Assembly: GCA_027021285.1 (NCBI GenBank)
Contig: JALUUP010000385.1
Location: forward strand, 1-8,585
Source: Bacteroidota bacterium
GTDB lineage: Bacteria > Bacteroidota > Ignavibacteria > SZUA-365 > JAADGX01
DNA: 8,585 bases
Direction: 5' to 3'
Shown: one piece after another, positions 1-5,871 of the stretch
Position numbering within the stretch: position 1 is the first letter of the stretch
Layout: each line of letters begins with the position of its first letter
The notes under the pieces: model-generated
Databases searched by the model: none
What the model was told of the DNA's origin: nothing
The model's input: only the letters and a program-made list of their open reading frames with translations
Position numbers and translations under genes: made by a program

Positions 1-1591
1 ATACCGAGGGACGGAGGATGATCAACACCGTGAAGATTTCAAGTCGCCCGAGAAGCATGTTGACGATCAGGAGCCATTTCCCGCCCGGCGGGATCCAGTT
101 GTAGTTTTCAACCGACCCCACGCCGGCGAGGCCGGGACCGATGTTCGCAAGGCACGCAATGACTGCGCTGAAGGCAGTCACAATGTCCGGCACAAACGCC
201 GTCATCACCAGCGAGGAGAAGACGAACAGACCCACGAAGAGAATAAAGAATGTAACGATGTTGCTTACCCGGTCCTCTTCCAATGCAGACCTGCCAATTT
301 TGATCGGGCGGATAATGCGCGGCCGCGCCATGCGTATGATCTCACGGAATGCGGCCTTCATGATCACCAGTACGCGCACCATTTTTATGCCGCCCCCGGT
401 TGATCCCGCGCAGCCCCCGAAGAACATCAGCACGAGGAGCATAAGCCGGAGCGTTGTGGGCCAGGTGTCGAAATCCGCTGTTCCAAAACCGGTCGTGGTC
501 GTGATGGAAACGACCTGAAAGGCCGCTTGTTTGAAACTGCCGTACAGGCCCGCGATCTTGTCCGCTTCCTGCTCGACGTGACGGGCGAATTCCTCCGCCG
601 CGGGGGGAGCATGGCGGTACGACAAGCGTGAAACATCTGTCGATGGCAGGCCTTCCGTGTAAAGTACCAGTGTTCCGACACCTATGGCGATGCCGATAAT
701 CAGGGCATAAAAACGAAACTCCCGGTCGATTGCAAATACGCGATATTTTCCCCGCAGGAAGTTGAAGTGGAGAAGGAAGTTGACACCGGCCAGGAACATG
801 AAGACGATGATCACCCAGTGGATAAAGTCGCTTTGGTAATACCCGATGGAGGCGTTCCTGGTGCTGAACCCGCCGGTGGCCATGGTGCCGAACGTGTGGC
901 AAAGAGCCTCGAACCAGTCCAATCCTCCCAGCATGAGCAAGATCGTTTCCGCCAGGGAAAGAACGATGTACACACCCCACAACACGGAAGCCGTTTCCGC
1001 GAGGCGGGGCTGCAGGCGCTCGGTCGTCGGTCCCGGGACCTCGCCCTTGAACATGTGATAGCCGGACACGCCCAAAACGGGAAAGATGGCGAGAGCCAAC
1101 GTCACAATCCCCATCCCACCCAGCCAGTGCGTCAGGCTACGCCAGAACAGCAACCCCCTGGGGATTGCCTCGATATTCGTCAGGATCGTCGCGCCAGTAG
1201 TAGTAAAGCCGCTCATGATTTCGAAAAACGCGTTGGTGAACGCGTAGCCGATGCCGCCGGGGCTATAGTCACCGCCTTGTTCCAGGAAGTAGATGAAAAA
1301 GGGCAGGCATCCGAAAAAGGTGAGCACGATCCAGCCCAGCGTCACGATCGCGAAACCTTCGCGCACAGTTTGATGGAACCGGGCTTTCCGGAAGATCACG
1401 GCAAGAACGGTTCCCATGCTGAGCGTTGCCACGATGGCGATCCAGAAACCCGAAAACTCCGGCGAGAGCAGGATCTCCATCGGTTCGAGCTGGGGATAAT
1501 CGAGCCACGCGATGACGGTGGGAATCACCATCACGAGTCCCATCACCTGGAGGAGTCGGGCAATTCCGTACAGAACGGTTCGCTTATGCAT
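1..1591 (-). CDS. trkH: Potassium uptake protein TrkH (K+-translocating membrane subunit), C-terminus cut by window edge
   Basis: Integral membrane K+ channel subunit of the Trk/Ktr/HKT superfamily, gated by TrkA. 530 codons are visible from ATG at 1591; the last residues (LLGRLEIFTVLIILRPSV) match the usual family C-terminus, so little is missing. Four pore-loop repeats are readable: GFTTTGAT (about 128-135), ATGGFST (238-244), TTTTGFGTAD (364-373) and LANIGPG (481-487), each with the selectivity-filter glycine. GGCAGSTGGGIK at 392-403 and Arg516 in the last helix are family hallmarks. The start lies 18 nt after the trkA stop without a clear Shine-Dalgarno site, suggesting co-transcription and perhaps coupling. 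The loop before the third pore region (about 312-355) is longer than I expect for the family. No stop occurs in frame through position 2. TrkH versus KtrB naming cannot be settled from sequence alone, but the full-length double TrkA beside it favours TrkH. Confidence 0.95.
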   Translation of the reverse strand, partial: MHKRTVLYGIARLLQVMGLVMVIPTVIAWLDYPQLEPMEILLSPEFSGFWIAIVATLSMGTVLAVIFRKARFHQTVREGFAIVTLGWIVLTFFGCLPFFIYFLEQGGDYSPGGIGYAFTNAFFEIMSGFTTTGATILTNIEAIPRGLLFWRSLTHWLGGMGIVTLALAIFPVLGVSGYHMFKGEVPGPTTERLQPRLAETASVLWGVYIVLSLAETILLMLGGLDWFEALCHTFGTMATGGFSTRNASIGYYQSDFIHWVIIVFMFLAGVNFLLHFNFLRGKYRVFAIDREFRFYALIIGIAIGVGTLVLYTEGLPSTDVSRLSYRHAPPAAEEFARHVEQEADKIAGLYGSFKQAAFQVVSITTTTGFGTADFDTWPTTLRLMLLVLMFFGGCAGSTGGGIKMVRVLVIMKAAFREIIRMARPRIIRPIKIGRSALEEDRVSNIVTFFILFVGLFVFSSLVMTAFVPDIVTAFSAVIACLANIGPGLAGVGSVENYNWIPPGGKWLLIVNMLLGRLEIFTVLIILRPSV

Positions 1592-1609
1592 GCGGCGCTG
1601 GCTGTTGTT

Positions 1610-2962
1610 TCAATCGGTTCCGAAGAGTTTCCGAAGTTTGGGTATCCCGGCCGACCGGGTGAACACGATAACGAGGTCGTCCGGTTGAAGAACGGTTGTT
1701 CCCGTGGGAATGATCATTTCGTCGTGACGGAGAATCGCCCCCACGATGGCAATTCCCCGTGCTTTTTTCCAACCTTCCATCAGGGCTTTTCCCGCAACGG
1801 GAGTTCCCTCCCGAACCTTGAACCGGATGACGTCGATGTCGGTCTTTTGGATATGCAGGGAAGGACCGACGTATGCCGGGTTGATGGTGCTGAGGATGCT
1901 GGCGGCAGTGAGCTGCCGCGGGTTGATGACGTTGTTGATGCCGATCGAGAGGATCAATCCCACGTACTGGTCTTCGTTGACGATGGAAATGACGTCCTTC
2001 GCCCCTTCCGATTTTGCCAGCAGGCATGACAAGACGTTCTCGTGTGTTGCAGTGGCGGCTGCCACGAAATAATCCGCAAAACGGATATTTGCTTCCCGGA
2101 GCACGTCCACGTCGGCGCCGTGCCCGAGCAGGACGTCCACGTCGTGGAGCTGCTCCGCCACGATTTTTCCGTGATCGAGGTCGGGGTCGATGAATACCAC
2201 CGTGTCAACTTCCTGTTGCAGAGCCTTGGCAATGTTGAGAGCCGTCAGGGTGTCGCCGAAGACAATGGCCTTCTTCTTCGGAACGTGCGCCGCGTTGACA
2301 AGCTCGAGAAAAACGGGAAGAGCCTCGCGGGGAAAGATGAACAGCGGCTTGTCTCCCGGCAGGACACAGTCCTCGCCTTTGGGGATGAACACTTCGTCGC
2401 CGCGAATAATGGCCACGACCAGGATCTTCGCTTCCGAGGATTCACGAAGCTCGATAAGCGAACGGTTGGCGATGGGCATTTCCTCGGTGACGAGGTAGCT
2501 CCGAAGGAGGATGGATCGTTTCTGGAAATCCTGGGCGTCGATGGCGAACGGTGTCTCCACGTAATTGAGAACCGCCTGGATCGTGCTTTCTTCGGGGTAT
2601 ATCACCTGGGTGATGCCCAGTCCTTCCGGTGTAATGCGGGCGTCGAGGTTCTCGAAATTCCATTTACGGATACGGGCGATGCGCCGCGGCACATCGTAGT
2701 GCCTGGCGATCATGCAACCCAGGACGTTTACTTCATCCACGGGAGTGGCGGCGATCAGCATGTCGGCTTCGGCGATGCCGGCGCGTTCCAGGTCTATGGG
2801 ATTGCTGCCGGAACCGGTGATCATGAGCGCGTCGAGCTTTTCGCCCGCGTTATCCGCTCGGACGGGGTCCTGTTCCACGAGAGCGACGTCATGGTTTTCC
2901 TTGAGCAGTTGTTCCGCCAGGCTGGTTCCAACCAGTCCTGCGCCGGTAATGATTATCTGCAT
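1610..2962 (-). CDS. trkA: Trk system potassium uptake protein TrkA (NAD-binding gating subunit)
   Basis: Peripheral cytoplasmic subunit that binds NAD(H) or other nucleotides and gates TrkH. At 450 aa it has the usual TrkA length and the duplicated layout RCK_N, RCK_C, RCK_N, RCK_C. The first Rossmann half opens at residue 2 with GAGLVGTSLAEQL (7-19) and the acidic strand end VEQD (29-32). Its C-terminal lobe spans roughly 140-220. The second half starts near 230 with VFGDTLTALNIAKAL, where the glycine motif is degenerate, and ends with a second TrkA_C lobe at about 370-450 (GTPVAGKAL at 386-394). The ATG at 2962 is preceded by AGGA with a 5-nt spacer, which fixes the start. trkH follows 18 nt downstream. 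The 122-nt gap upstream holds a candidate promoter, so trkAH may be a transcription unit separate from the upstream genes. Confidence 0.96.
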   Translation of the reverse strand: MQIIITGAGLVGTSLAEQLLKENHDVALVEQDPVRADNAGEKLDALMITGSGSNPIDLERAGIAEADMLIAATPVDEVNVLGCMIARHYDVPRRIARIRKWNFENLDARITPEGLGITQVIYPEESTIQAVLNYVETPFAIDAQDFQKRSILLRSYLVTEEMPIANRSLIELRESSEAKILVVAIIRGDEVFIPKGEDCVLPGDKPLFIFPREALPVFLELVNAAHVPKKKAIVFGDTLTALNIAKALQQEVDTVVFIDPDLDHGKIVAEQLHDVDVLLGHGADVDVLREANIRFADYFVAAATATHENVLSCLLAKSEGAKDVISIVNEDQYVGLILSIGINNVINPRQLTAASILSTINPAYVGPSLHIQKTDIDVIRFKVREGTPVAGKALMEGWKKARGIAIVGAILRHDEMIIPTGTTVLQPDDLVIVFTRSAGIPKLRKLFGTD

Positions 2963-2985
2963 GAAATTCCTGGACTACGATAACC

Positions 2986-2999
2986 TGTGTAACCACACA
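2986..2999. promoter_or_regulatory. Small inverted repeat TGTGT-N4-ACACA upstream of trkA
   Basis: A perfect 5-bp inverted repeat (TGTGT, AACC, ACACA) ends 24 bp upstream of the trkA start. It would lie just downstream of the transcription start predicted from the AATATA element at 3009-3014 (plus-strand reading), a common place for a repressor site. It resembles many 5-4-5 operators but matches none specifically. A repeat this short can arise by chance. Confidence 0.25.
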
Positions 3000-3008
3000 T
3001 ACGCTGCT

Positions 3009-3038
3009 AATATATCATTCCCGGATACTATCTGCGAA
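3009..3038 (-). promoter_or_regulatory. Candidate sigma70-like promoter for trkA-trkH
   Basis: Read on the minus strand, TTCGCA (3038-3033) is followed by an 18-nt spacer and TATATT (3014-3009). The -10 matches consensus at 5 of 6 positions and the -35 at 4 of 6. The predicted start is near 3002, giving a leader of about 40 nt before the trkA ATG. It sits in the only sizeable gap among the leftward genes. This is pattern matching only; no extended conservation can be judged here. Confidence 0.35.
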
Positions 3039-3084
3039 TGGGGGAATCGCTTTGCCGACGGACAGGATGGCGCTCGCCGGCTGT

Positions 3085-3720
3085 TTATCGCCGCATGGCG
3101 ATGGAGACGCCGTCTCGTATGGGGAGAATGGTCGTGATGAATCCTTCGTGGGCGAACAACCGGCGCGTGAATTCCTTGATTGCCGCCGTGTCCGAAGCCC
3201 CGTCGTCCTTGCCGTCCAGCACCCGCCCGGACCAGAGCACGTTGTCACTAATGAACAATCCTCCGGGGCGCAGGTAACGATACGCTAGTTCGACGGTCTC
3301 GGGGTACTGTTTCTTGTGAATATCGTTGAAGATCACGTCCCAGGAGCTGCCGATCTTCTGCAACGCTGCGAGGGCGTCCCCCTGGTGAAACGTCGTACGC
3401 TCCCACAGCCCGGCCCCGCTGAGGAATTCCCGGGCGAGATCGATGTTCTGCTTCGAGAATTCCGTGCAATGGACTATTCCGTCCGGTTCGACAGCTTTCA
3501 GAAAATAATACGCGGAATACCCGTAACCGGAACCGAGTTCGAACACCCTCTTTGCGTTGATCATGCGGGCAAACTGGTACAGGTAGGCGCCGGCAAGGGG
3601 CCCGATGATGGGGAAATCGTTTTCCTGGGCGTACGATTCCATTTCATCCAACAGCGGGTCGCGGTGCCGCATCCAGTGGGAAAGGTATTCAGCGGTAGCG
3701 GGGTCGATGACGTTGTACAT
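3085..3720 (-). CDS. SAM-dependent O-methyltransferase, family 3 (COMT/CCoAOMT-like)
   Basis: A 211-aa soluble methyltransferase of the small, metal-dependent class that methylates catechol-like hydroxyls. The SAM-binding motif I is FELGSGYGYSA (60-70), followed by the acidic position in HCTEFS (84-89). Metal ligands expected for this family are Asp133 (in FNDIHKKQYP, usually IDADK..Y) and Asp159-Asn160 in SDNVLWSGRV (158-167), all present. Length is normal for the family. The substrate cannot be told. The ATG at 3720 lies 2 nt after the stop of the DUF192 gene, so the two are almost certainly co-transcribed and perhaps translationally coupled; GGCGGA upstream may serve as a weak ribosome site. 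The IDADK to NDIHK change is mild, since the metal-binding Asp is retained. Confidence is high for the family, none for the substrate. Confidence 0.93.
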   Translation of the reverse strand: MYNVIDPATAEYLSHWMRHRDPLLDEMESYAQENDFPIIGPLAGAYLYQFARMINAKRVFELGSGYGYSAYYFLKAVEPDGIVHCTEFSKQNIDLAREFLSGAGLWERTTFHQGDALAALQKIGSSWDVIFNDIHKKQYPETVELAYRYLRPGGLFISDNVLWSGRVLDGKDDGASDTAAIKEFTRRLFAHEGFITTILPIRDGVSIAMRR

Positions 3721-3722
3721 GG

Positions 3723-4292
3723 TTAATCCGCCAGCCAGGAAATTCTGTCGCCTTCCTCGATGCCGAATCGTGCGCAGAAGCCGCCCAGAGTTTCAACGAC
3801 GTATTGTGACGGTCGTTCGGAAGGGTAGGAATCGGTTGAATACGGTTGTGTGCGCGAATGGATCTTTACGATCTCCTTGTTCCGGTTGACAAAGATGATA
3901 TCGAGCGAGGTCGGAGTGTTCGCCATCCAGAAGGCCCGCTCTTCCTGATTATCGAAGATGAACAGCATGCCTTTCGTAAAATCAAAGCCGGTGCGGCCCA
4001 TCAAGCCCTGTGTGCGTTGCTCTTCGGTCCGAGCGATCTCGATTGTGATGCGGGCTTTTTGCTTTCCTTCAGCCGAGGAAAATATCAGGACACCGTCGTT
4101 GCGGAACGACGTTGAAGGCGTTGGATGAGGAACGGGCGGGATATTCGGCTCAACGGGTTCGGGAGTACGCGTGATGATAAACGCGATTGCGATGACGATG
4201 AGTGCCGTCGTCCCGATAAGAAGGTATTTCATGTTCGTATTTTTTCCCGCTGGTTCCGTGGGATTTTCTATTGGTTTCTCACTTTTTGCCAT
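3723..4292 (-). CDS. Membrane-anchored DUF192 family protein
   Basis: A 189-aa protein with a short cytoplasmic N-terminus, one transmembrane helix at about 22-41 (YLLIGTTALIVIAIAFII), a proline-rich linker (43-60) and a DUF192 domain (about 68-187). DUF192 signatures seen are GLMGR (96-100), GMLFIFD (108-114), FWMANT (121-126), LDIIFVNRN (130-138), and SYPSERPSQYVVETLGG (155-171). The domain should face the periplasm or cell exterior. DUF192 has no settled biochemical role. I chose ATG at 4292 because AGGA lies 8 nt upstream and the protein then starts just before the anchor; an in-frame ATG at 4388 would add 32 residues but has no visible ribosome site and rarer codons. A third ATG at 4232 directly precedes the helix. 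The gene heads the leftward cluster and ends 2 nt before the methyltransferase. Confidence 0.88.
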   Translation of the reverse strand: MAKSEKPIENPTEPAGKNTNMKYLLIGTTALIVIAIAFIITRTPEPVEPNIPPVPHPTPSTSFRNDGVLIFSSAEGKQKARITIEIARTEEQRTQGLMGRTGFDFTKGMLFIFDNQEERAFWMANTPTSLDIIFVNRNKEIVKIHSRTQPYSTDSYPSERPSQYVVETLGGFCARFGIEEGDRISWLAD

Positions 4293-4414
4293 CGCCTTGT
4301 TCCTGTCGTCTGAAACATCTTTCCTCACCAAGATAGTATTTTCCGGGGATTTCACAGGATTACCGGTTTGGTTTATATCGATGAACATAGTAACTTTTTA
4401 ACAGATGAAAGCGG

Positions 4415-4443
4415 TTGATACACGGCTCTTTCACGAGTTGCAA
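4415..4443 (-). promoter_or_regulatory. Candidate minus-strand promoter for the DUF192 / methyltransferase genes
   Basis: On the minus strand TTGCAA (4443-4438) and TATCAA (4420-4415) are separated by exactly 17 nt; each matches the sigma70 consensus at 4 of 6 positions. The -35 hexamer is the core of the 10-bp palindrome AGTTGCAACT (4436-4445). A competing candidate uses a perfect TTGACA at 4472-4467 with TAAAAC at 4451-4446, but its spacer is only 15 nt. Either could be real; neither is strong. Confidence 0.3.
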
Positions 4444-4472
4444 CTGTTTTACCACGAGACGTTCTTTGTCAA

Positions 4473-4510
4473 TCAAGACACCTTGAAACCTCTGAAAACA
4501 TCAAGGGTGT
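4473..4510. repeat. Overlapping inverted repeats built from TCAAG / CTTGA
   Basis: TCAAG (4473-4477), CTTGA (4482-4486) and TCAAG (4501-4505) form two alternative pairings. The first is a perfect 5-4-5 inverted repeat, TCAAG-ACAC-CTTGA. The second pairs ACACCTTGA (4478-4486) with TCAAGGGTGT (4501-4510) across a 14-nt loop, with a single bulged G. The element lies 57 nt upstream of the ferredoxin ATG and next to a perfect minus-strand TTGACA (4472-4467). It could be an operator for one or both divergent genes or a leader hairpin; which is not shown. Confidence 0.4.
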
Positions 4511-4567
4511 TTGGTCTGACTTCATTCCAACCTAACACATGAACCCAACATTGGAAGGAATTTTACC

Positions 4568-4900
4568 ATGGCTTTAATGATCACCGACGAATGCATCAAT
4601 TGTGGTGCGTGCGAACCGGAATGCCCGAACAACGCGATTTACGAGGGCGGCGCGGATTGGGAACTCGGCGGCAAGACGTACGGAGAAGGCGACCCCGCTC
4701 CCTCCGGCGCCACGGGTTTCTGGAGCGCCGACTTCTTCTACATCGTGCCCGACAAGTGCACCGAGTGCGAAACGTTTCACGACGAACCTCAGTGCGCGGC
4801 CGTTTGTCCCGTTGACTGTTGCGTCCCGGATCCGAACCACGAGGAAACGAAAGAGCAACTCCAGGAAAAAGTGAAGTACCTGGACGAACTTGGTCGTTAA
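4568..4900 (+). CDS. Two-cluster 4Fe-4S ferredoxin with inter-cluster insert
   Basis: A 110-aa low-potential electron carrier. The first cysteine motif is C9-x2-C12-x2-C15-x3-C19-P, the second C64-x2-C67-x8-C76-x3-C80-P, with further C84 and C85. The x8 spacing in the second motif is that of the Allochromatium/Chlorobium-type 2[4Fe-4S] ferredoxins. Between the motifs lie 44 residues, far more than in a minimal clostridial ferredoxin; this insert is Gly- and aromatic-rich (WELGGKTYGEG at 31-41, then FWSADFFYIV at 51-60). The C-terminus is a charged helix (about 92-110). From memory, this architecture with a CPVDCCVPD ending is typical of Bacteroidota and relatives. ATG at 4568 has a strong AAGGA about 9 nt upstream. 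The gene is followed by its own terminator, so it may be transcribed alone. Redox partners are unknown. Confidence 0.94.
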   Translation: MALMITDECINCGACEPECPNNAIYEGGADWELGGKTYGEGDPAPSGATGFWSADFFYIVPDKCTECETFHDEPQCAAVCPVDCCVPDPNHEETKEQLQEKVKYLDELGR

Positions 4901-4942
4901 ATCGTTCGCGCGGCACTTGTCCGCGGGATTTGATGTTGAGAG

Positions 4943-4976
4943 AAGGTCGGTTGTTTGCAACCGGCCTTTGTTTTGT
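4943..4976 (+). terminator. Intrinsic terminator after the ferredoxin gene
   Basis: The 11-bp arms AAGGTCGGTTG (4943-4953) and CAACCGGCCTT (4958-4968) pair fully with one G-U wobble around a TTTG tetraloop, followed by a T-rich run TTTGTTTTG (4967-4975). It lies 43 nt after the ferredoxin stop and only 23 nt before the next start codon, so the downstream gene either has a promoter overlapping the hairpin or depends on read-through. Confidence 0.85.
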
Positions 4977-4985
4977 TCGAATAAT
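4955..4985 (+). promoter_or_regulatory. Possible promoter overlapping the terminator, for the MBL-fold gene
   Basis: TTGCAA (4955-4960), inside the terminator loop and right arm, precedes AATAAT (4980-4985) by a 19-nt spacer; GAATAA at 4979-4984 gives 18 nt. Transcription would begin near 4992, leaving a leader of only about 7 nt before ATG 4999. The matches are modest. There is little other room for a promoter between the terminator and the gene. Confidence 0.2.
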
Positions 4986-4998
4986 GCCACGTGAGCGA

Positions 4999-5871
4999 AT
5001 GAGTACCGATACAACACGTCTCTTTCCGATCGAGACCTGCCGGTTTCGGCTTGACGGCGGAGCGATGTTCGGCGTGGTTCCCAAGAATTTGTGGAACCGA
5101 ACGAATCCCGCCGACGACCAGAACCAGATTGACATGGCGGCTCGGTTGCTGCTGGTGAAACGGAACGAGCGAACCATCCTTATCGACACCGGGCTGGGGT
5201 ACAAGCTGAGCGAGAAGATGCAAAGTATCTACAAGGTGGATTTTTCCCGCTTCACGCTGGAGCGCAGCCTCGCCGATGTCGGAGTGTCTCTCGATTCCAT
5301 AACCGATGTTATCATCACGCACCTGCATTTCGACCACGTGGGCGGTGCGGTTTCGAAAGATCAAGACCGGTACGTTCCAACGTTTCCCAATGCGCGATAC
5401 CATGTTCAGAAACAGCAATGGGAATGGGCGCTACATCCCTCCGAACGCGACCGGGCCAGTTATATCCGTGAGAATTACCTGCCTTTGCAGGAACACGGTA
5501 TTTTGCATCTCCTTGACGGAGAAACCGATTTGCTCCCGGGGATTCACGTGATTCCAGTCGATGGCCATACGTTCGGCCAGCAGGTGGTTCTCGTGGAAGC
5601 GGAGCGTGGTAAAGTCCTTTACGCAGCGGACCTCATTCCGATTACGAGTCACATACCGGGGCCGTACATCATGGGATATGACCTGCAACCGCTAGTCACG
5701 TTGCGTGAGAAAAACGAACTGCTGTCCCGCGCCGTTGACGAGCAATGGGTGATATTCTTCGAGCACGATCCCCTGTACGAAGCAGCTACAGTGGTGCGAA
5801 CTGAAAAAGGATTTCGTCCAGGACGAAAAGGTGCGTTGTCCGAAATTCTCGCGGGAAACCAGGGTGAGTGA
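4999..5871 (+). CDS. MBL-fold metallo-hydrolase, substrate unknown
   Basis: A 290-aa cytoplasmic (no signal peptide) metallo-beta-lactamase-fold hydrolase. The zinc motif H108-x-H110-x-D112-H113 (THLHFDHVGG) is intact, with the later ligands H190 (VDGHTFGQQ), D211 (YAADL) and H256 (FFEHDP), so a dinuclear metal site is expected. The strand before the metal motif carries ILIDTGLG (60-67), as usual. The N-terminal GGAMFGVVPKNLW (20-32) is shared by a group of MBL proteins that, as I recall, includes lactonase-like members, but no substrate can be assigned. An open frame extends upstream to 4819 but overlaps the ferredoxin; realistic starts are ATG 4999 (chosen) or in-frame ATG 4984, neither with a good ribosome site. 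The stop overlaps the Rieske gene by 8 nt, implying an operon. Confidence 0.9.
   Translation: MSTDTTRLFPIETCRFRLDGGAMFGVVPKNLWNRTNPADDQNQIDMAARLLLVKRNERTILIDTGLGYKLSEKMQSIYKVDFSRFTLERSLADVGVSLDSITDVIITHLHFDHVGGAVSKDQDRYVPTFPNARYHVQKQQWEWALHPSERDRASYIRENYLPLQEHGILHLLDGETDLLPGIHVIPVDGHTFGQQVVLVEAERGKVLYAADLIPITSHIPGPYIMGYDLQPLVTLREKNELLSRAVDEQWVIFFEHDPLYEAATVVRTEKGFRPGRKGALSEILAGNQGE

Larger units (their letters stand above)
4293..4567. other. Divergent intergenic region between DUF192 gene and ferredoxin gene
   Basis: This 275-nt stretch separates genes transcribed away from each other and should hold both promoters. It is more AT-rich than the flanks. It contains several small repeats listed separately: a 10-bp palindrome AGTTGCAACT (4436-4445), a direct repeat CACGAG at 4432-4437 and 4453-4458 (21 bp apart), and three TCAAG/CTTGA elements between 4473 and 4505. 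If the DUF192 protein starts at 4388, the gap shrinks to 179 nt. I found no convincing plus-strand -10/-35 pair for the ferredoxin. Confidence 0.7.

Noticed and set aside
767..2029. A 420-codon plus-strand open frame lying opposite trkH and trkA
   Set aside because: It spans two well-identified minus-strand genes, has a composition rich in His, Asp, Glu and Gly typical of the antisense of GC-biased codons, and shows no recognisable domain or ribosome site.
2042..2983. A 313-codon plus-strand open frame opposite trkA
   Set aside because: Same explanation: stop codons are rare in the complementary frame of this GC-biased gene. The trkA reading is certain from its motifs.
3040..3084. Terminator after the O-methyltransferase gene
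   Set aside because: On the minus strand GCCGGCG and CGTCGGC can pair with a 14-nt loop, but no T run follows, so it does not qualify as an intrinsic terminator.
4467..4505. FNR/CRP-type binding site in the divergent region
   Set aside because: The half-sites run TCAA...TTGA, the reverse of the FNR arrangement TTGAT-N4-ATCAA, and the correctly oriented TTGAA/ATCAA pair is 12 nt apart rather than 4.
4909..4925. Hairpin CGCGG-N7-CCGCG just after the ferredoxin stop
   Set aside because: The stem is only 5 bp with no T run; the real terminator is the longer hairpin that follows at 4943.
4819..4998. Upstream extension of the MBL-fold gene by 60 codons
   Set aside because: It overlaps the end of the ferredoxin gene and runs through the intrinsic terminator; the family-like N-terminus begins near 4999.
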